A program made the translations under genes and the position numbers. A stretch of DNA of 64,000 nucleotides from Bordetella petrii. GTDB taxonomy: Bacteria; Pseudomonadota; Gammaproteobacteria; Burkholderiales; Burkholderiaceae_B. The notes beneath the pieces were generated by a model that worked only from the letters and a program-made list of their open reading frames with translations, did no database searches and was not told where the DNA came from. Below are positions 28,512-39,212 of this stretch, in pieces. Within the stretch, counting starts at the first letter, position 1. Every line of letters begins with the position of its first letter. Location of the stretch: NCBI RefSeq assembly GCF_000067205.1, contig NC_010170.1, forward strand, positions 3,534,001 to 3,598,000, in the 5' to 3' direction.

Positions 28512-30230
28512 ATGACAGCTTCCCTGCGTACCGGCGTTCTTGTTTCTTCCGCGCTGCTGACCCTGTTGGGCAGCACTGCCAGCCGGGCCGACGGCCCGCT
28601 GCGCGGCAACCCGGTCGACGCCCTGCCGCGTGTCCAGACGCCCGCCAATACCGGCGCGCCCCGGCCTCAACCGACCTTGCAGGCCCCCACTCCTGAACAG
28701 CAGGCTGTGCAGGCGCGCCTGGCGCAGCGCATCGTGCCGCGCAACTTCGACGTGTCGGGGGTAAGAACACTGCCCTTCGACGAGGTGTCGGCCATCCTGG
28801 CGCCGCTGGCGGGCAAGGAAACCACGGTGGGCGCGCTGGTGGCCGAAGTGAACAAGATCACCGCGCTGTACCGCGAGCGCGGCTACCCGCTGTCGTTCGC
28901 GCTATTGCAAAACCAGTCGTTCGCCAATGGCCTGGTGGCGGTCACTGTCGTCGAGGGGTATGTCTCGAAGGTGCAGATCGACGGCGACATTGGCAATGCG
29001 CGCGACCGCCTTGATAGCCTGGCCGCGCCGCTGCTTGAAGAAAAGCCATTGACGCAGCCCACGCTGGAACGCGTGCTCAACCTGATGCGCACGGTGCCTG
29101 GGGTGCGGTTCCAACCCAAGCTGGACCTGCCGCGCCGCGCCGATGGCGCCACCGAGCTGGTGCTGGACGCCACGCGGCGCCCGGTAACGGCCGACGGCGG
29201 CATCGCCGACCTGGGCACGGGCATGCAGCCGCTAGTGAACGTGGCTGGCAACAGCCTGACGCCGCTGGGCGAGCAGGTGAAGCTGACCAGCAGCATCCCC
29301 CTCAACAGCGACGACGTTCGCTATGTCGCGGCCCAGATTACCGTGCCGCTGGGCGCGGATGGTCTGACGCTGCATATCGACGGACACCACTACCAATCGT
29401 GGCCGCAAGACGACGCCGTCGAGCGCCTGGGCTACGATCGCGAGGTGACCAACAACCGGGTGGGCGTCGGCCTGAGCTACCCGCTGCTGCTGAACAACCG
29501 GCGCTCGCTCGTCGCGACCGCGGGCGTATATGCGGTGAATGCGAAAGACCGCTATGAAGCGCGCAACAGCGACCGCTGGCTGCAGCAAGACGTGGACGTG
29601 CGCGCGGCCACGGCCGAGCTGCGTTATCGCGACGTGCTGCCCAGCCGCTCGACCGAAGTCGGCCTGGGGGTGTCGCAGGGCTTCAATGCGGCGGGCGCCG
29701 ACAAGACGGTAGACACCAACTACGGCTACAGCGGCGTGCCCGACGTGAGCCTGAATTTCACCCGCTACAACCTCGACGTGAAGCAAACGTTCAGCCTGCC
29801 CGCGCAATTCGGGCTGGTGCTGAGCGCCGCCGGCCAATACACCGACGACATCCTGCCCAGTTCGGAACAAGTGTCGTACGGCAGCTGGCGCTACGGCATG
29901 GGCTACCCGCAGGGCGAAAAAAGCGGCGACAAAGGGGTGGGCGTCTCCGCCGAAATCAACCGCCGTTTCGGCATTGGCTGGAAGTACCTGAACAGCGTGC
30001 AGCCCTACGCCATGGTCGACTATGCGCGCACCTGGTACAACAACCGCACAGTGCAGAACAACAACCCCGGCCACTTGTCTTCAGTGGGCCTGGGAATGCG
30101 CTTCACCGACGACAAGTACTACTTGTTCGACGTGAACGTGGCCAAGCCCGTCGGCGCGCGCACCGTCGACGACGGCGACCGCAACCTGCGTTTCAACGCC
30201 AACTACTCGCTGTTCTACGACGCCTTCTGA
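28512..30230 (+). CDS. TpsB outer-membrane transporter (ShlB/FhaC/HecB family)
   Basis: This 572-residue two-partner-secretion pore has a signal peptide (MTASLRTGVLVSSALLTLLG, cleavage near ASRA-DG), a Pro-rich linker and a POTRA-type domain at about 75-150 (RNFDVSGVRTLPFDEVSAIL, YRERGYPLSFALLQ). A C-terminal beta-barrel carries the loop-6 motif RYGMGYPQGEKSGDKG near residue 460, and the chain ends in aromatic Phe. The family exports large beta-helical TpsA proteins. No TpsA with a haemagglutinin secretion domain lies beside it; the next gene encodes a repeat lipoprotein. A TTG at 28503 is in frame but the ATG fits the signal peptide. Confidence 0.92.
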   Translation: MTASLRTGVLVSSALLTLLGSTASRADGPLRGNPVDALPRVQTPANTGAPRPQPTLQAPTPEQQAVQARLAQRIVPRNFDVSGVRTLPFDEVSAILAPLAGKETTVGALVAEVNKITALYRERGYPLSFALLQNQSFANGLVAVTVVEGYVSKVQIDGDIGNARDRLDSLAAPLLEEKPLTQPTLERVLNLMRTVPGVRFQPKLDLPRRADGATELVLDATRRPVTADGGIADLGTGMQPLVNVAGNSLTPLGEQVKLTSSIPLNSDDVRYVAAQITVPLGADGLTLHIDGHHYQSWPQDDAVERLGYDREVTNNRVGVGLSYPLLLNNRRSLVATAGVYAVNAKDRYEARNSDRWLQQDVDVRAATAELRYRDVLPSRSTEVGLGVSQGFNAAGADKTVDTNYGYSGVPDVSLNFTRYNLDVKQTFSLPAQFGLVLSAAGQYTDDILPSSEQVSYGSWRYGMGYPQGEKSGDKGVGVSAEINRRFGIGWKYLNSVQPYAMVDYARTWYNNRTVQNNNPGHLSSVGLGMRFTDDKYYLFDVNVAKPVGARTVDDGDRNLRFNANYSLFYDAF

Positions 30231-30261
30231 AGGCCGCGGCAGCCGCCGCGCCTCGCGCAAC

Positions 30262-30349
30262 GTTACGTAACATCGCCCGTAACGTAACGTCATGTACCCC
30301 TGAAACCGTAACATTCGCAGGATGCGTAACGTCCCAAATTTGGGACGTT
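30262..30349 (+). promoter_or_regulatory. Repeated CGTAAC motifs and a 22-bp palindrome before the repeat lipoprotein gene
   Basis: CGTAAC occurs five times in 65 bp (30266, 30278, 30283, 30307, 30325). The first copy is inside the 10-bp palindrome GTTACGTAAC (30262-30271). A perfect 22-bp palindrome at 30328-30349 has half-site AACGTCCCAAA. A TATAGT at 30420-30425 could be a -10 element. The MarR regulator encoded after the lipoprotein is a candidate binder. The sites are seen directly; function is inferred. Confidence 0.6.
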
Positions 30350-30528
30350 CGCGTTTCAGGGAAAATCTTGAATGTGATGGTTAGGCATTGATTTTTCGAA
30401 CAAATTTTTTTCCGCCGCCTATAGTTTCGGTCCTTTTCAGGTTGCGTTAAAAAGTTGGCATGGATTGTGCTTCAAGGAACGTAACCGGCGCATATGTGAC
30501 GCCGACTCGTCCCCACAGGAGTGCAATC

Positions 30529-32097
30529 ATGTCCGCGAAATCTTCCGATGTCCGTCGCGTCCAACGCGTCCTGGCCAGAACGGCCATCACCGCTGCGCTG
30601 GCAGCCGCACTCGCCGCTTGCGGCGGCGGCGGTGGCGGCAGCGACAAGCACGCCTCCGGCCGGCCTGGCGGCGGCGGGGGCGACAACCCCTCTACCCTGC
30701 CCGCCGGCCTGCTAGAAACCACGCTAGGCAATACGGGCAGCGCGGTCGACAACGCCGCCCCGCTGCAATTGGGCGATGCGCTGGGCGGCATCGGCAAGTC
30801 GCTCGATCCGACCCTCGCGCCGGTCGTCGACACCGTGACCGGCCTGACGCAGCAAGTGGGCGCGGCCACGGGCCTGGGCGCACCGGTCGACGGCGTGCTG
30901 ACGCAAGTCGGCGGCACGGTCAGCAACCTGGGCGACACCGTTGCCGGCACCGGCCTGCCCGGCGGGCTGGGCACTGGCGTGGGCGGCCTCGTCAGCGGCC
31001 TGGGCGACACTGTCGCCAGCGCGGGCGGCCTGCTCAATGCCGACCCGGACAATCCCCAACCGCTCACCACCGTGCTGGGCAACGCGACCAACGCGGTCGG
31101 CGCGCTGACCGGTGGCCTGGCCGGCGAAGGCGGCCTGCTCAACCCGGTGACCGGCCTGGTGGGCGGCGTGACCGGCGGCCTGGGCGGCGGCGATGCGCAA
31201 CCGATTCTCGAACCGGCCCTGGGCAACGTCGGCTCCACCGTCGACAACGTGCTGCCGCTGGGCTTGAACCCGGCCCTGGGCGGCGTAGGCAAGAGCCTGG
31301 ACGGCGTGGTCAGCCCGATTGCCGGCCAGGTCACCGGCGTGACCCAGCAAGTGGGTGACGCGACTGGCCTGGGCGCGCCCGTGGCCGGGCTGCTGACCCA
31401 GATCGGCGGCACGCTGGCCGGCGCGGACGGTACCCTGCCCGACGGTACGCCGTTGGCCGGCGTGCTCGGCAACCTGGGCAACGCGGTCGCCAGCGCGGGC
31501 GGCGTGCTGCACGCCACGCCGGATAACCCGAACCCGCTGGGCGCCACCCTGGGCAGCGCGACAGCCGCCGTTGCTTCGCTGACCGGCGGCCTGGGCGGCG
31601 TGGGCGGCGACGGCGGCCTGCTGGCTCCGGTAACGGGCCTGCTGGGCGGTTTGGGCGGCGGCGACGGCGCCACCGGCGGCCTGCTGGCTCCTGTCACGAA
31701 CTTGGTCGGCGGCCTGACCGGCGGCTTGGGCGGCGGCACCGGCGGCGATGCCACGGGCGGCCTGCTCTCGCCGATCACCGGCCTGGTGGGCGGCCTGACT
31801 GGCGGTCTGGGTGACGGCACGGGTGGCACGGGTGGCGCTGGCGGCCTGCTGGCTCCGGTGACCAACCTGGTGGGCGGCCTGACGGGCGGTCTGGGCGGCG
31901 ACGCTGGCGGCGATGCCGCGGGCGGCCTGCTGGCGCCGGTGACCGGCCTGGTCAGCGGCCTGACTGGCGGCTTGGGCGGCAGCACGGGCGGCACCGGCGG
32001 CTCGGGTAGCGGCGGCAGCGGTGGCACGGCCAATGGCGGACTGCTCGGCGGACTGCTCGGCGGCGTGCTGGGTGGCCTGGGCGGCAGCGCCAAGTAA
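30529..32097 (+). CDS. Gly/Leu-rich repeat lipoprotein
   Basis: This 522-residue lipoprotein has an N-terminal signal (VLARTAITAALAAALAAC, lipid Cys31) and a poly-Gly linker. Two diverged copies of a unit of about 160 residues follow (residues about 62-226 and 227-384), and then a tail of GGLLAPVTNLVGGLTGGLGG-type repeats. Composition is dominated by Gly, Leu, Thr, Val and Asn, with almost no aromatic residues. AGGAG lies 7 nt before the ATG at 30529; an earlier ATG at 30460 lacks such a site. Automated annotation may call this collagen-like, but it lacks Gly-X-Y periodicity. It has no TPS secretion domain. It could be a surface adhesin or matrix protein, possibly linked to the preceding TpsB. 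The function is unknown. Confidence 0.85.
   Translation: MSAKSSDVRRVQRVLARTAITAALAAALAACGGGGGGSDKHASGRPGGGGGDNPSTLPAGLLETTLGNTGSAVDNAAPLQLGDALGGIGKSLDPTLAPVVDTVTGLTQQVGAATGLGAPVDGVLTQVGGTVSNLGDTVAGTGLPGGLGTGVGGLVSGLGDTVASAGGLLNADPDNPQPLTTVLGNATNAVGALTGGLAGEGGLLNPVTGLVGGVTGGLGGGDAQPILEPALGNVGSTVDNVLPLGLNPALGGVGKSLDGVVSPIAGQVTGVTQQVGDATGLGAPVAGLLTQIGGTLAGADGTLPDGTPLAGVLGNLGNAVASAGGVLHATPDNPNPLGATLGSATAAVASLTGGLGGVGGDGGLLAPVTGLLGGLGGGDGATGGLLAPVTNLVGGLTGGLGGGTGGDATGGLLSPITGLVGGLTGGLGDGTGGTGGAGGLLAPVTNLVGGLTGGLGGDAGGDAAGGLLAPVTGLVSGLTGGLGGSTGGTGGSGSGGSGGTANGGLLGGLLGGVLGGLGGSAK
30712..31680 (+). repeat. Internal duplication in the repeat lipoprotein gene
   Basis: Units 30712-31206 and 31207-31680 encode parallel segments. 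The order in both is LGNxGSxVDN, ALGGxGKSLD, VTGxTQQVGxATGLGAPV, LLTQxGGT, then DNPxPL and LTGGL blocks. Confidence 0.8.
31681..32010 (+). repeat. Tandem GLLAPVT-LVGGLTGGLGG repeats
   Basis: Four consecutive copies of about 81-84 bp start at 31681, 31762, 31846 and 31927. Each encodes LLxPxTxLVxGLTGGLG plus a Gly/Asp/Thr spacer. Such repeats may expand or contract by slippage or recombination. Confidence 0.8.
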
Positions 32098-32128
32098 ACC
32101 GGATCGGCGGACAACGGAGCGTGAACCC

Positions 32129-32674
32129 ATGTTGCACTTGGATTCTGCGATACACCTCAGCCGCCCTTCCGCATCGGTTTCCGAAAGCGACGAGACACGG
32201 CCAGGCATGATAGATGACATCTCGTTGATGCTCGGGCGGCAGTTCGCCGCCTACACGGCAGCCTGCCAGGCTGCCCTGTCCGAGAAGATGGGAATTGCGC
32301 TCGCAGACCTGAAGGCGCTGGACTTGGTGCTTGAATTCGAGTCCCTGCCCACGGGTCAGCTGGCGCAATTGATGGGCATCAGCCCGGGCGGCGCCACCGC
32401 GCTCATCAACCGGCTGGAAACAGCCGGCTATGTCGAGCGCGGCCGCCATCCGCTGGACCGCCGGATCATCGTGATCCGGCCGGTCGAGGAGCAGTGCCGC
32501 ACACTGCTGGCCGAACGCCATGCCATCGCCCGCGAAGTTACGCTGCTGTCGCGCAACTTCGACACCTCGCAATTGGAAACGGTGCACAGCTTCCTGACTC
32601 AATGCCTGAAAGCCTTGCGGCACGATACCCGGGTATGGCTGGAAACCCGCCACGTGCATGGGCTGGACGACTGA
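32129..32674 (+). CDS. MarR-family transcriptional regulator
   Basis: This 181-residue winged-helix regulator has a recognition region GQLAQLMGISPGGATALINRLETAG and a wing YVERGRHPLDRRIIVIRPV. It is the usual MarR size with a short extra N-terminus. GGAG lies about 9 nt before the ATG at 32129; the frame extends back into the lipoprotein gene. It starts 31 bp after the lipoprotein stop and is probably co-transcribed with it. It may autoregulate the locus through the palindrome upstream of the lipoprotein. The ligand is unknown. Confidence 0.9.
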   Translation: MLHLDSAIHLSRPSASVSESDETRPGMIDDISLMLGRQFAAYTAACQAALSEKMGIALADLKALDLVLEFESLPTGQLAQLMGISPGGATALINRLETAGYVERGRHPLDRRIIVIRPVEEQCRTLLAERHAIAREVTLLSRNFDTSQLETVHSFLTQCLKALRHDTRVWLETRHVHGLDD

Positions 32675-32725
32675 GCCAGGCCCTAGGGTCCGACTGCATC
32701 AACAGGAACCGGCCGCCGGCGCGCC

Positions 32726-34410
<1,685 letters not shown>

Positions 34411-34414
<4 letters not shown>

Positions 34415-35883
34415 CGCGGCTCTCCGGTCGCGGCGACGGACGCGTCGGTATCGCCCGGCCGGGCGGGCCGGTAACGGCGCGCGCGCGGGTCGAAGGCCTC
34501 GCGCACTGCGTCGGCGAACAAGTTGGCCGCCAGCACCAGCGCCAGCATGAAAACGAATGCCGTCAGCAGGTTCCACCACACCATCGGGTCGCGCGACATC
34601 TCGACACGGGCGCGGTCGATCATGGAGCCGAATGAATTCATGCTGGGGTCGACCCCGATGCCCAGGTAGGACAGCACGGCCTCGTAGAGCACCAGCCCGG
34701 AAAATTCCAGCACGGCGGTGATCAGCACGATGTGCATCACGTTGGGCAGCAGGTGGCGGCGCATGATGCGCCAGTGCGACACGCCGAAGGCGCGCGCGGC
34801 CTGCACGTATTCCAGCTCGCGCAGCTTGAGGGTTTCGGCGCGCAGCAGCCGGCACAGACCCGACCAGCCGGTCAGGCCCAGGATCATGCACAGCAGGAAC
34901 AGCCGCAGGTCGGCGCGCGCGGCCGAGGTGTCGAACAGGTCGGGATGGCTGTCGATATACACCTGCATCATCAGCGCGCAGGCCGCCACCAGCAGCACGC
35001 CCGGAATGGACGTCAACGTGGTGTACAGGTATTGGATGGTGTCGTCGACCTTGCCCTTGAAATAGCCAGCCGCGATGCCAAAGCCGATGGCTGGGGGCAG
35101 CATGGCCAGCGACGTGAGGCTGCCGATGACCAGCGCCGTGCGCACGCTTTTCAGGGCCTGCCACAGCACGTCGTTGCCGGTGCGGTCAGTGCCGAATGCA
35201 TGGTAGCCGCTGGCCAGTCCGGCCACCGCGCCCACCACCACGCACAGCAGCGCATAAGTGATCCAGGCGGCGCGCCACGGTATATCGGTGCGCGCGCGCG
35301 CCATATCGGATGCAGCCTGCCGCCAGCCGCCGCGCGCGCGCGCCAGCGCCGCGCACAGCAAGGCGCCGCCCGCGAGCGCGGCGGCCACGCCGCCGGCCAG
35401 GCCCCAGGCCAGGCGCCGAAGCACATCGCCCGGCAACTGGGTTTCCGGGTCGTCGAGATGCGCGCCGCCGCTGCGCAAACGCGGGAAGTCGCGCACCGGG
35501 TGACCGTCGATAAGCTCGGTTTCCTTGGTGAACTGGCGCGCGGCCAGCGGCGCGGAATAGGTTTTTTCGGGGCGGGTCAGCACGGTGCCCGCCAGCAGCC
35601 CGTCCAGCGCCGACCGTACGGCCGGCGCATAAATGGGCGGCGCGCCAGCGGGCGCTCCTGGCGCTGGCGGCAGCTGCGGCCGGTAATGAATCGAATCGAG
35701 CAGGCCCACCGCCACGAACGCCGCCAGCACCACCGCCGAGCACATGGCCGGCGCGTCGCGGCCCACTTGCGCCCAGGTGGCGCGCAGCGTGCGGCTGCGG
35801 CGCACCCGCCAGCCGTACGCCAGCGCGCCCGCCACCATCAGGAACAGCGCGACATCCGTCCACAGGAATACGAACTTGGGCAT
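34411..35883 (-). CDS. ABC importer permease with long N-terminal extension (YejE/DppC-like)
   Basis: This 490-residue inner-membrane permease has a C-terminal half that is a standard DppC-type domain, with the EAA loop region EYVQAARAFGVSHWRIMRRHLLPN. The first 250 residues are extra. They contain two hydrophobic helices (VALFLMVAGALAYGW, AMCSAVVLAAFVAVGLLDS), a periplasmic stretch with PPAPGAPAGAPPIYAPAVRS and LTRPEKTYSAPL, then another membrane segment. YejE proteins are usually about 340 residues, so the extension is notable. It sits 5 bp after the first permease gene. Confidence 0.9.
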
Positions 35884-35888
35884 GGCGG

Positions 35889-36866
35889 TCACTCGAAGCG
35901 CACGCGGGGGTCGGCCAGCGTGTAGGAAATATCGGCCAGGATCAGCCCCACGATGTACAGGGCCGCCCCCAGGAACACCATGGCCCGCACGATGGAGAAG
36001 TCTTGCGCGTTGATGGCGTCGATGGTGTAGCTGCCCAGCCCCGGAATGCCGAAGAACGATTCGGCGATCAGGCTGCCCATGAACAGCAGCGGCAAGGCAG
36101 ACACCGTGCCCGTCAGGATGGGCAGCATGGCGTTGCGCAACACATGGCGAAACAGCACCACGCGCTCGGTCAGGCCCTTGGCCCTTGCGGTGCGCACGTA
36201 GTCTTTGCCCACTTCTTCCAGGAACAGCGCGCGGTAGAAGCGCGCCTCGGGCCCCAGGCGCGAGACTATAGCCACCAGCACGGGCAACGCCAGAAACTTG
36301 ACGGCGTCCAGCCCGCCGGCAAAACCCGAATACGGCACCAGCCGCAACACCTTGGAGAACATCCACTGGCCGGCGATGATATAGAACAGGCTGGATATCG
36401 ACAGCAAGATCACACACAGCACCACGCCCCAGAAGTCCAGCCGCGTGGCCCTGAAATACACCAGCAGCAGCGAGAACACCACGCTGGCGAACAGGCCTAA
36501 AAAGAAAGTGGGAATGGCCAGCGCCAGGCTGGGCCCCATGCGCATGCGGATTTCGCGGCCGATGTCGCGGCCCGCATCCGACGAGCCGAATTCCAGCGCC
36601 AGCAGCGGCACCGAACGCTGGTAGAACACCGTGTCGGTCAACCGTTGCGCGCCCTGCGCCTGCGTGTTCACGAACAGAGGTTTGTCGTAGCCGTGTTGGG
36701 CTTTCCAGCGCTCGATGGCCTCCTGGCTGACGCGCTGCCCGCCGATGGCCAGGCGCGCCATGTCGTCGGGCGTGTTCACCGCGAAGAACAAGATGAAGGT
36801 GAACAGGTTCACGCCGATCAGGATCAGCACCCCATACAACAGGCGGCGGATGACGTAGCTGGTCAT
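35889..36866 (-). CDS. ABC importer permease (YejB/DppB-like)
   Basis: This 325-residue permease begins MTSYVIRRLLYGVLILIGVN and has the DppB-type fold with an EAA region (GKDYVRTARAKGLTERVVLF) and a final ADPRVRFE tail. The periplasmic loop after helix 1 (GGQRVSQEAIERWKAQHGYD) is typical. It overlaps the binding-protein gene stop by 4 bp (ATGA), showing tight operon structure. With the next gene it forms the membrane channel of the importer. Confidence 0.94.
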   Translation of the reverse strand: MTSYVIRRLLYGVLILIGVNLFTFILFFAVNTPDDMARLAIGGQRVSQEAIERWKAQHGYDKPLFVNTQAQGAQRLTDTVFYQRSVPLLALEFGSSDAGRDIGREIRMRMGPSLALAIPTFFLGLFASVVFSLLLVYFRATRLDFWGVVLCVILLSISSLFYIIAGQWMFSKVLRLVPYSGFAGGLDAVKFLALPVLVAIVSRLGPEARFYRALFLEEVGKDYVRTARAKGLTERVVLFRHVLRNAMLPILTGTVSALPLLFMGSLIAESFFGIPGLGSYTIDAINAQDFSIVRAMVFLGAALYIVGLILADISYTLADPRVRFE

Positions 36867-39112
36867 GGCTGGTGTTCCTTGGGTGGAGCCGGCCGGGCGC
36901 CGGCGCCGAAGGCGGTTTGCCGCTCGCGCCGCTTCAGCGCCACGTACGACGGCCATATGGCCAGCGCCAGCACGGCGGCCAGCAGCAACAGCGGCCACCA
37001 GCGCGGCGTGTTCCATTCGTGCACTTTGCGCACCCGCAGCGCGGGGTCGACTTTTACGTACTGCAGGGTGTTGCGCACCATCTGCGTGGGCTTGGCGTTG
37101 CCCACCCACTGCTGGTAGGCGCCACCCGACATGGGAAAGTAGCCGAACATCCAGGGCGCGTCGCGCTGCACGATGGCCACCATGCGGGCGATGACCGCTT
37201 CTTTCTCGGGACCATCGTCCAGGTACTTCATTTGCTCGAACAGCCGGTCGTATTCGGGGTTGGCGTAGTTGGCCGCGTTTTCGCCGCCATGCCTGGCCTT
37301 GCCGTTGGGACCGTACAGCAGGAACAGGAAGTTCTCGGCGTCGGGGTAGTCGGCCACCCAGCCCCAGAAGAATATCTGCGCGGTGCCGCGCTGCATCTTG
37401 TCCTGGAAGCGGCTGTAGTCGGTCGAGCGCACATCCATCTGGATGCCGATCTTGGCAAGCTGGCGGCGCATCCAGTCGAACTGCGGATTCGAGCCGCCGC
37501 CGGTCATGGCGTCGTAGTACAGCACCAGGGGCGCGCCGGTTTCGGCGTTGCGCCCGTCCGGGTAGCCGGCTTCGGCCAGCAATTGGCGCGCCACTTCCAG
37601 CGGCTTGCGGCGGGGCTTGCCGTCGACCAGGTCGTACACCACGGGGTTGACGCCCTCGGGCGGCTCGCGGTAGCCCAGTACGCCGGGCGGCACCGGGCCG
37701 TACGCCACCATAGCCTGGCTGTCTTCGAACACGGCCACGTATTCTTCCCAGTTGAAGGCGATACTGATGGCCTGGCGCAATTTGCGGTTTTTTTCCTGCT
37801 GCTCGGGTGTGTCGCCAAGACCCACTACCGGGTCGAGCCAGTTAAAGCCCATGTACCAGCTGGATGTTTCGATGGCGGTGGGCAGCTGGATGCCGTGGTC
37901 GCGGTAGCGGCGGGCCTTGTCGGGGGAATCGCCAGCCGCCACCAGCATGGCCACGCCGTACTCGCCGCGCTCGACCTGCGGCATGTCGTAATAGCCCTGC
38001 ATGAATTTGCCGGTCAGGGGCACGGCTTCTTTTTCGACGCTGAACACCACGCGGTCGACGAACGGCGTGGGCTTGCCGCAATCTTGCAGCAGGCCGGCGG
38101 CGCGATCGGCGGGCTCGCCCTCGCAGGGATAGGGCTCGCCGCGGAAATTGGGGTTGCGCGCCAGCACATGGCGGCGGTTCTGCACCGACTCGGCCAGCAG
38201 GTAGGGCCCGGTGCCTACCGGCCATGTATTGAGCGACAAGTCGTGCGCGGCCATGCCGGGCTGGCTGTAGAAGCGGTCCGCCTCCCAGGGAATGGGCGCG
38301 GTGAAGGTCATGGCCAGCCAGTACTTGAACTGTGGATACTTGCCCTTGATGCGGATGCGCAGCGTATGCGGGTCGAGCGCCTGCACGCCCTCGAAGCCGT
38401 CGCCCTCGCGCAGATCGAGCCAGGGCAGGTCGCGCTGGCCAGGGGGCAGGCCGCGCCGCAACTCGGCGTCGCGCGCCTGCAGGCGCTTGCCGTAATCGCC
38501 CATGCCCAGCACGTATTCGGCCATGACCGAATAAATGGGCGACGCCACGCGCGGGCTGGCCAGCCGGCGAAACGCATAGACGTAGTCGTCGGCCGTCAGT
38601 TCGCGGGTGCCGGTCTTGGGGAAATCGGGCACATAGAACTTGTCGTCGAGCTCGCCGGGCTGCAGCGGAAAGTAGCTGTAGCGGCCATCGGCCTCGCGCG
38701 CGAAGGCGGGGTGCGGCTGGAACAGGATGCCGGGGCGGATGGGAATGTCGTACACGCTTTCGGCCACCTGCTGGCCGGGCGCATCCGGCGCCAGCGCGTT
38801 GCCCTGCGCATCGTAGTAGCGCGGTGGCGCAATGGCCGCCGCGGCGCGCGGAATGAGCTCGTACGGCCGCTTCAGGTAGTGATAGCCGTACAGCGGCTCG
38901 TAGATGTTGTACGTGTACGGGGTCTCGTCGGTGGAATACGAGCGGGCCGGGTCCAGGTACTTGGGGGAACGCTTGACGAACGCCGTGTAAAGCGTGTTTT
39001 CGGCCAGGGCCCCGGTTTCATAGGGGCTGTTGATGGGATCGCGGCTGCAGCCGGCCAGCGCCAGCGCCGACACCAGCACTGCCATCGAAATCCGCCGCCG
39101 CCATGCACTCAT
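36863..39112 (-). CDS. Large solute-binding lipoprotein of peptide ABC importer
   Basis: This 749-residue family 5 extracellular solute-binding protein (DppA/OppA class) has a lipoprotein signal (RRRISMAVLVSALALAGC, lipid Cys22). At the C-terminus it has an additional membrane helix (WWPLLLLAAVLALAIWPSYV) followed by a basic tail, unusual for binding proteins, so it may be anchored at both ends. It is much longer than the usual 520-600 residues. GGAAG lies upstream of the ATG. It is the first gene of the four-gene importer operon. Peptides are the likely substrate class, but this is not proven. Confidence 0.9.
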   Translation of the reverse strand: MSAWRRRISMAVLVSALALAGCSRDPINSPYETGALAENTLYTAFVKRSPKYLDPARSYSTDETPYTYNIYEPLYGYHYLKRPYELIPRAAAAIAPPRYYDAQGNALAPDAPGQQVAESVYDIPIRPGILFQPHPAFAREADGRYSYFPLQPGELDDKFYVPDFPKTGTRELTADDYVYAFRRLASPRVASPIYSVMAEYVLGMGDYGKRLQARDAELRRGLPPGQRDLPWLDLREGDGFEGVQALDPHTLRIRIKGKYPQFKYWLAMTFTAPIPWEADRFYSQPGMAAHDLSLNTWPVGTGPYLLAESVQNRRHVLARNPNFRGEPYPCEGEPADRAAGLLQDCGKPTPFVDRVVFSVEKEAVPLTGKFMQGYYDMPQVERGEYGVAMLVAAGDSPDKARRYRDHGIQLPTAIETSSWYMGFNWLDPVVGLGDTPEQQEKNRKLRQAISIAFNWEEYVAVFEDSQAMVAYGPVPPGVLGYREPPEGVNPVVYDLVDGKPRRKPLEVARQLLAEAGYPDGRNAETGAPLVLYYDAMTGGGSNPQFDWMRRQLAKIGIQMDVRSTDYSRFQDKMQRGTAQIFFWGWVADYPDAENFLFLLYGPNGKARHGGENAANYANPEYDRLFEQMKYLDDGPEKEAVIARMVAIVQRDAPWMFGYFPMSGGAYQQWVGNAKPTQMVRNTLQYVKVDPALRVRKVHEWNTPRWWPLLLLAAVLALAIWPSYVALKRRERQTAFGAGARPAPPKEHQP

Positions 39113-39212
39113 ATGAAGCCGCTTCCGTATCGTTATTCCGCACCGAGCCCGGCGCAAAGCATAGCAAAGGCTGCCCGCGCCTCGGCCGCGCCTGCCTGCC
39201 TTGGACCACGGG

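Noticed and set aside
30529..32097. Possible CRISPR array or minisatellite
   Set aside because: The repeats are in frame and vary by codon while preserving protein pattern, so they are coding repeats, not direct-repeat/spacer units.
28512..32097. Classical TpsB-TpsA pair
   Set aside because: The downstream protein has no TPS secretion domain, no beta-helix haemagglutinin repeats and is a lipoprotein, so it is not a standard TpsA.
30447..32114. Proline-rich 555-residue minus-strand frame
   Set aside because: It is the mirror of the Gly/Leu repeat gene; the plus frame has a lipoprotein signal and AGGAG site while this frame has neither.
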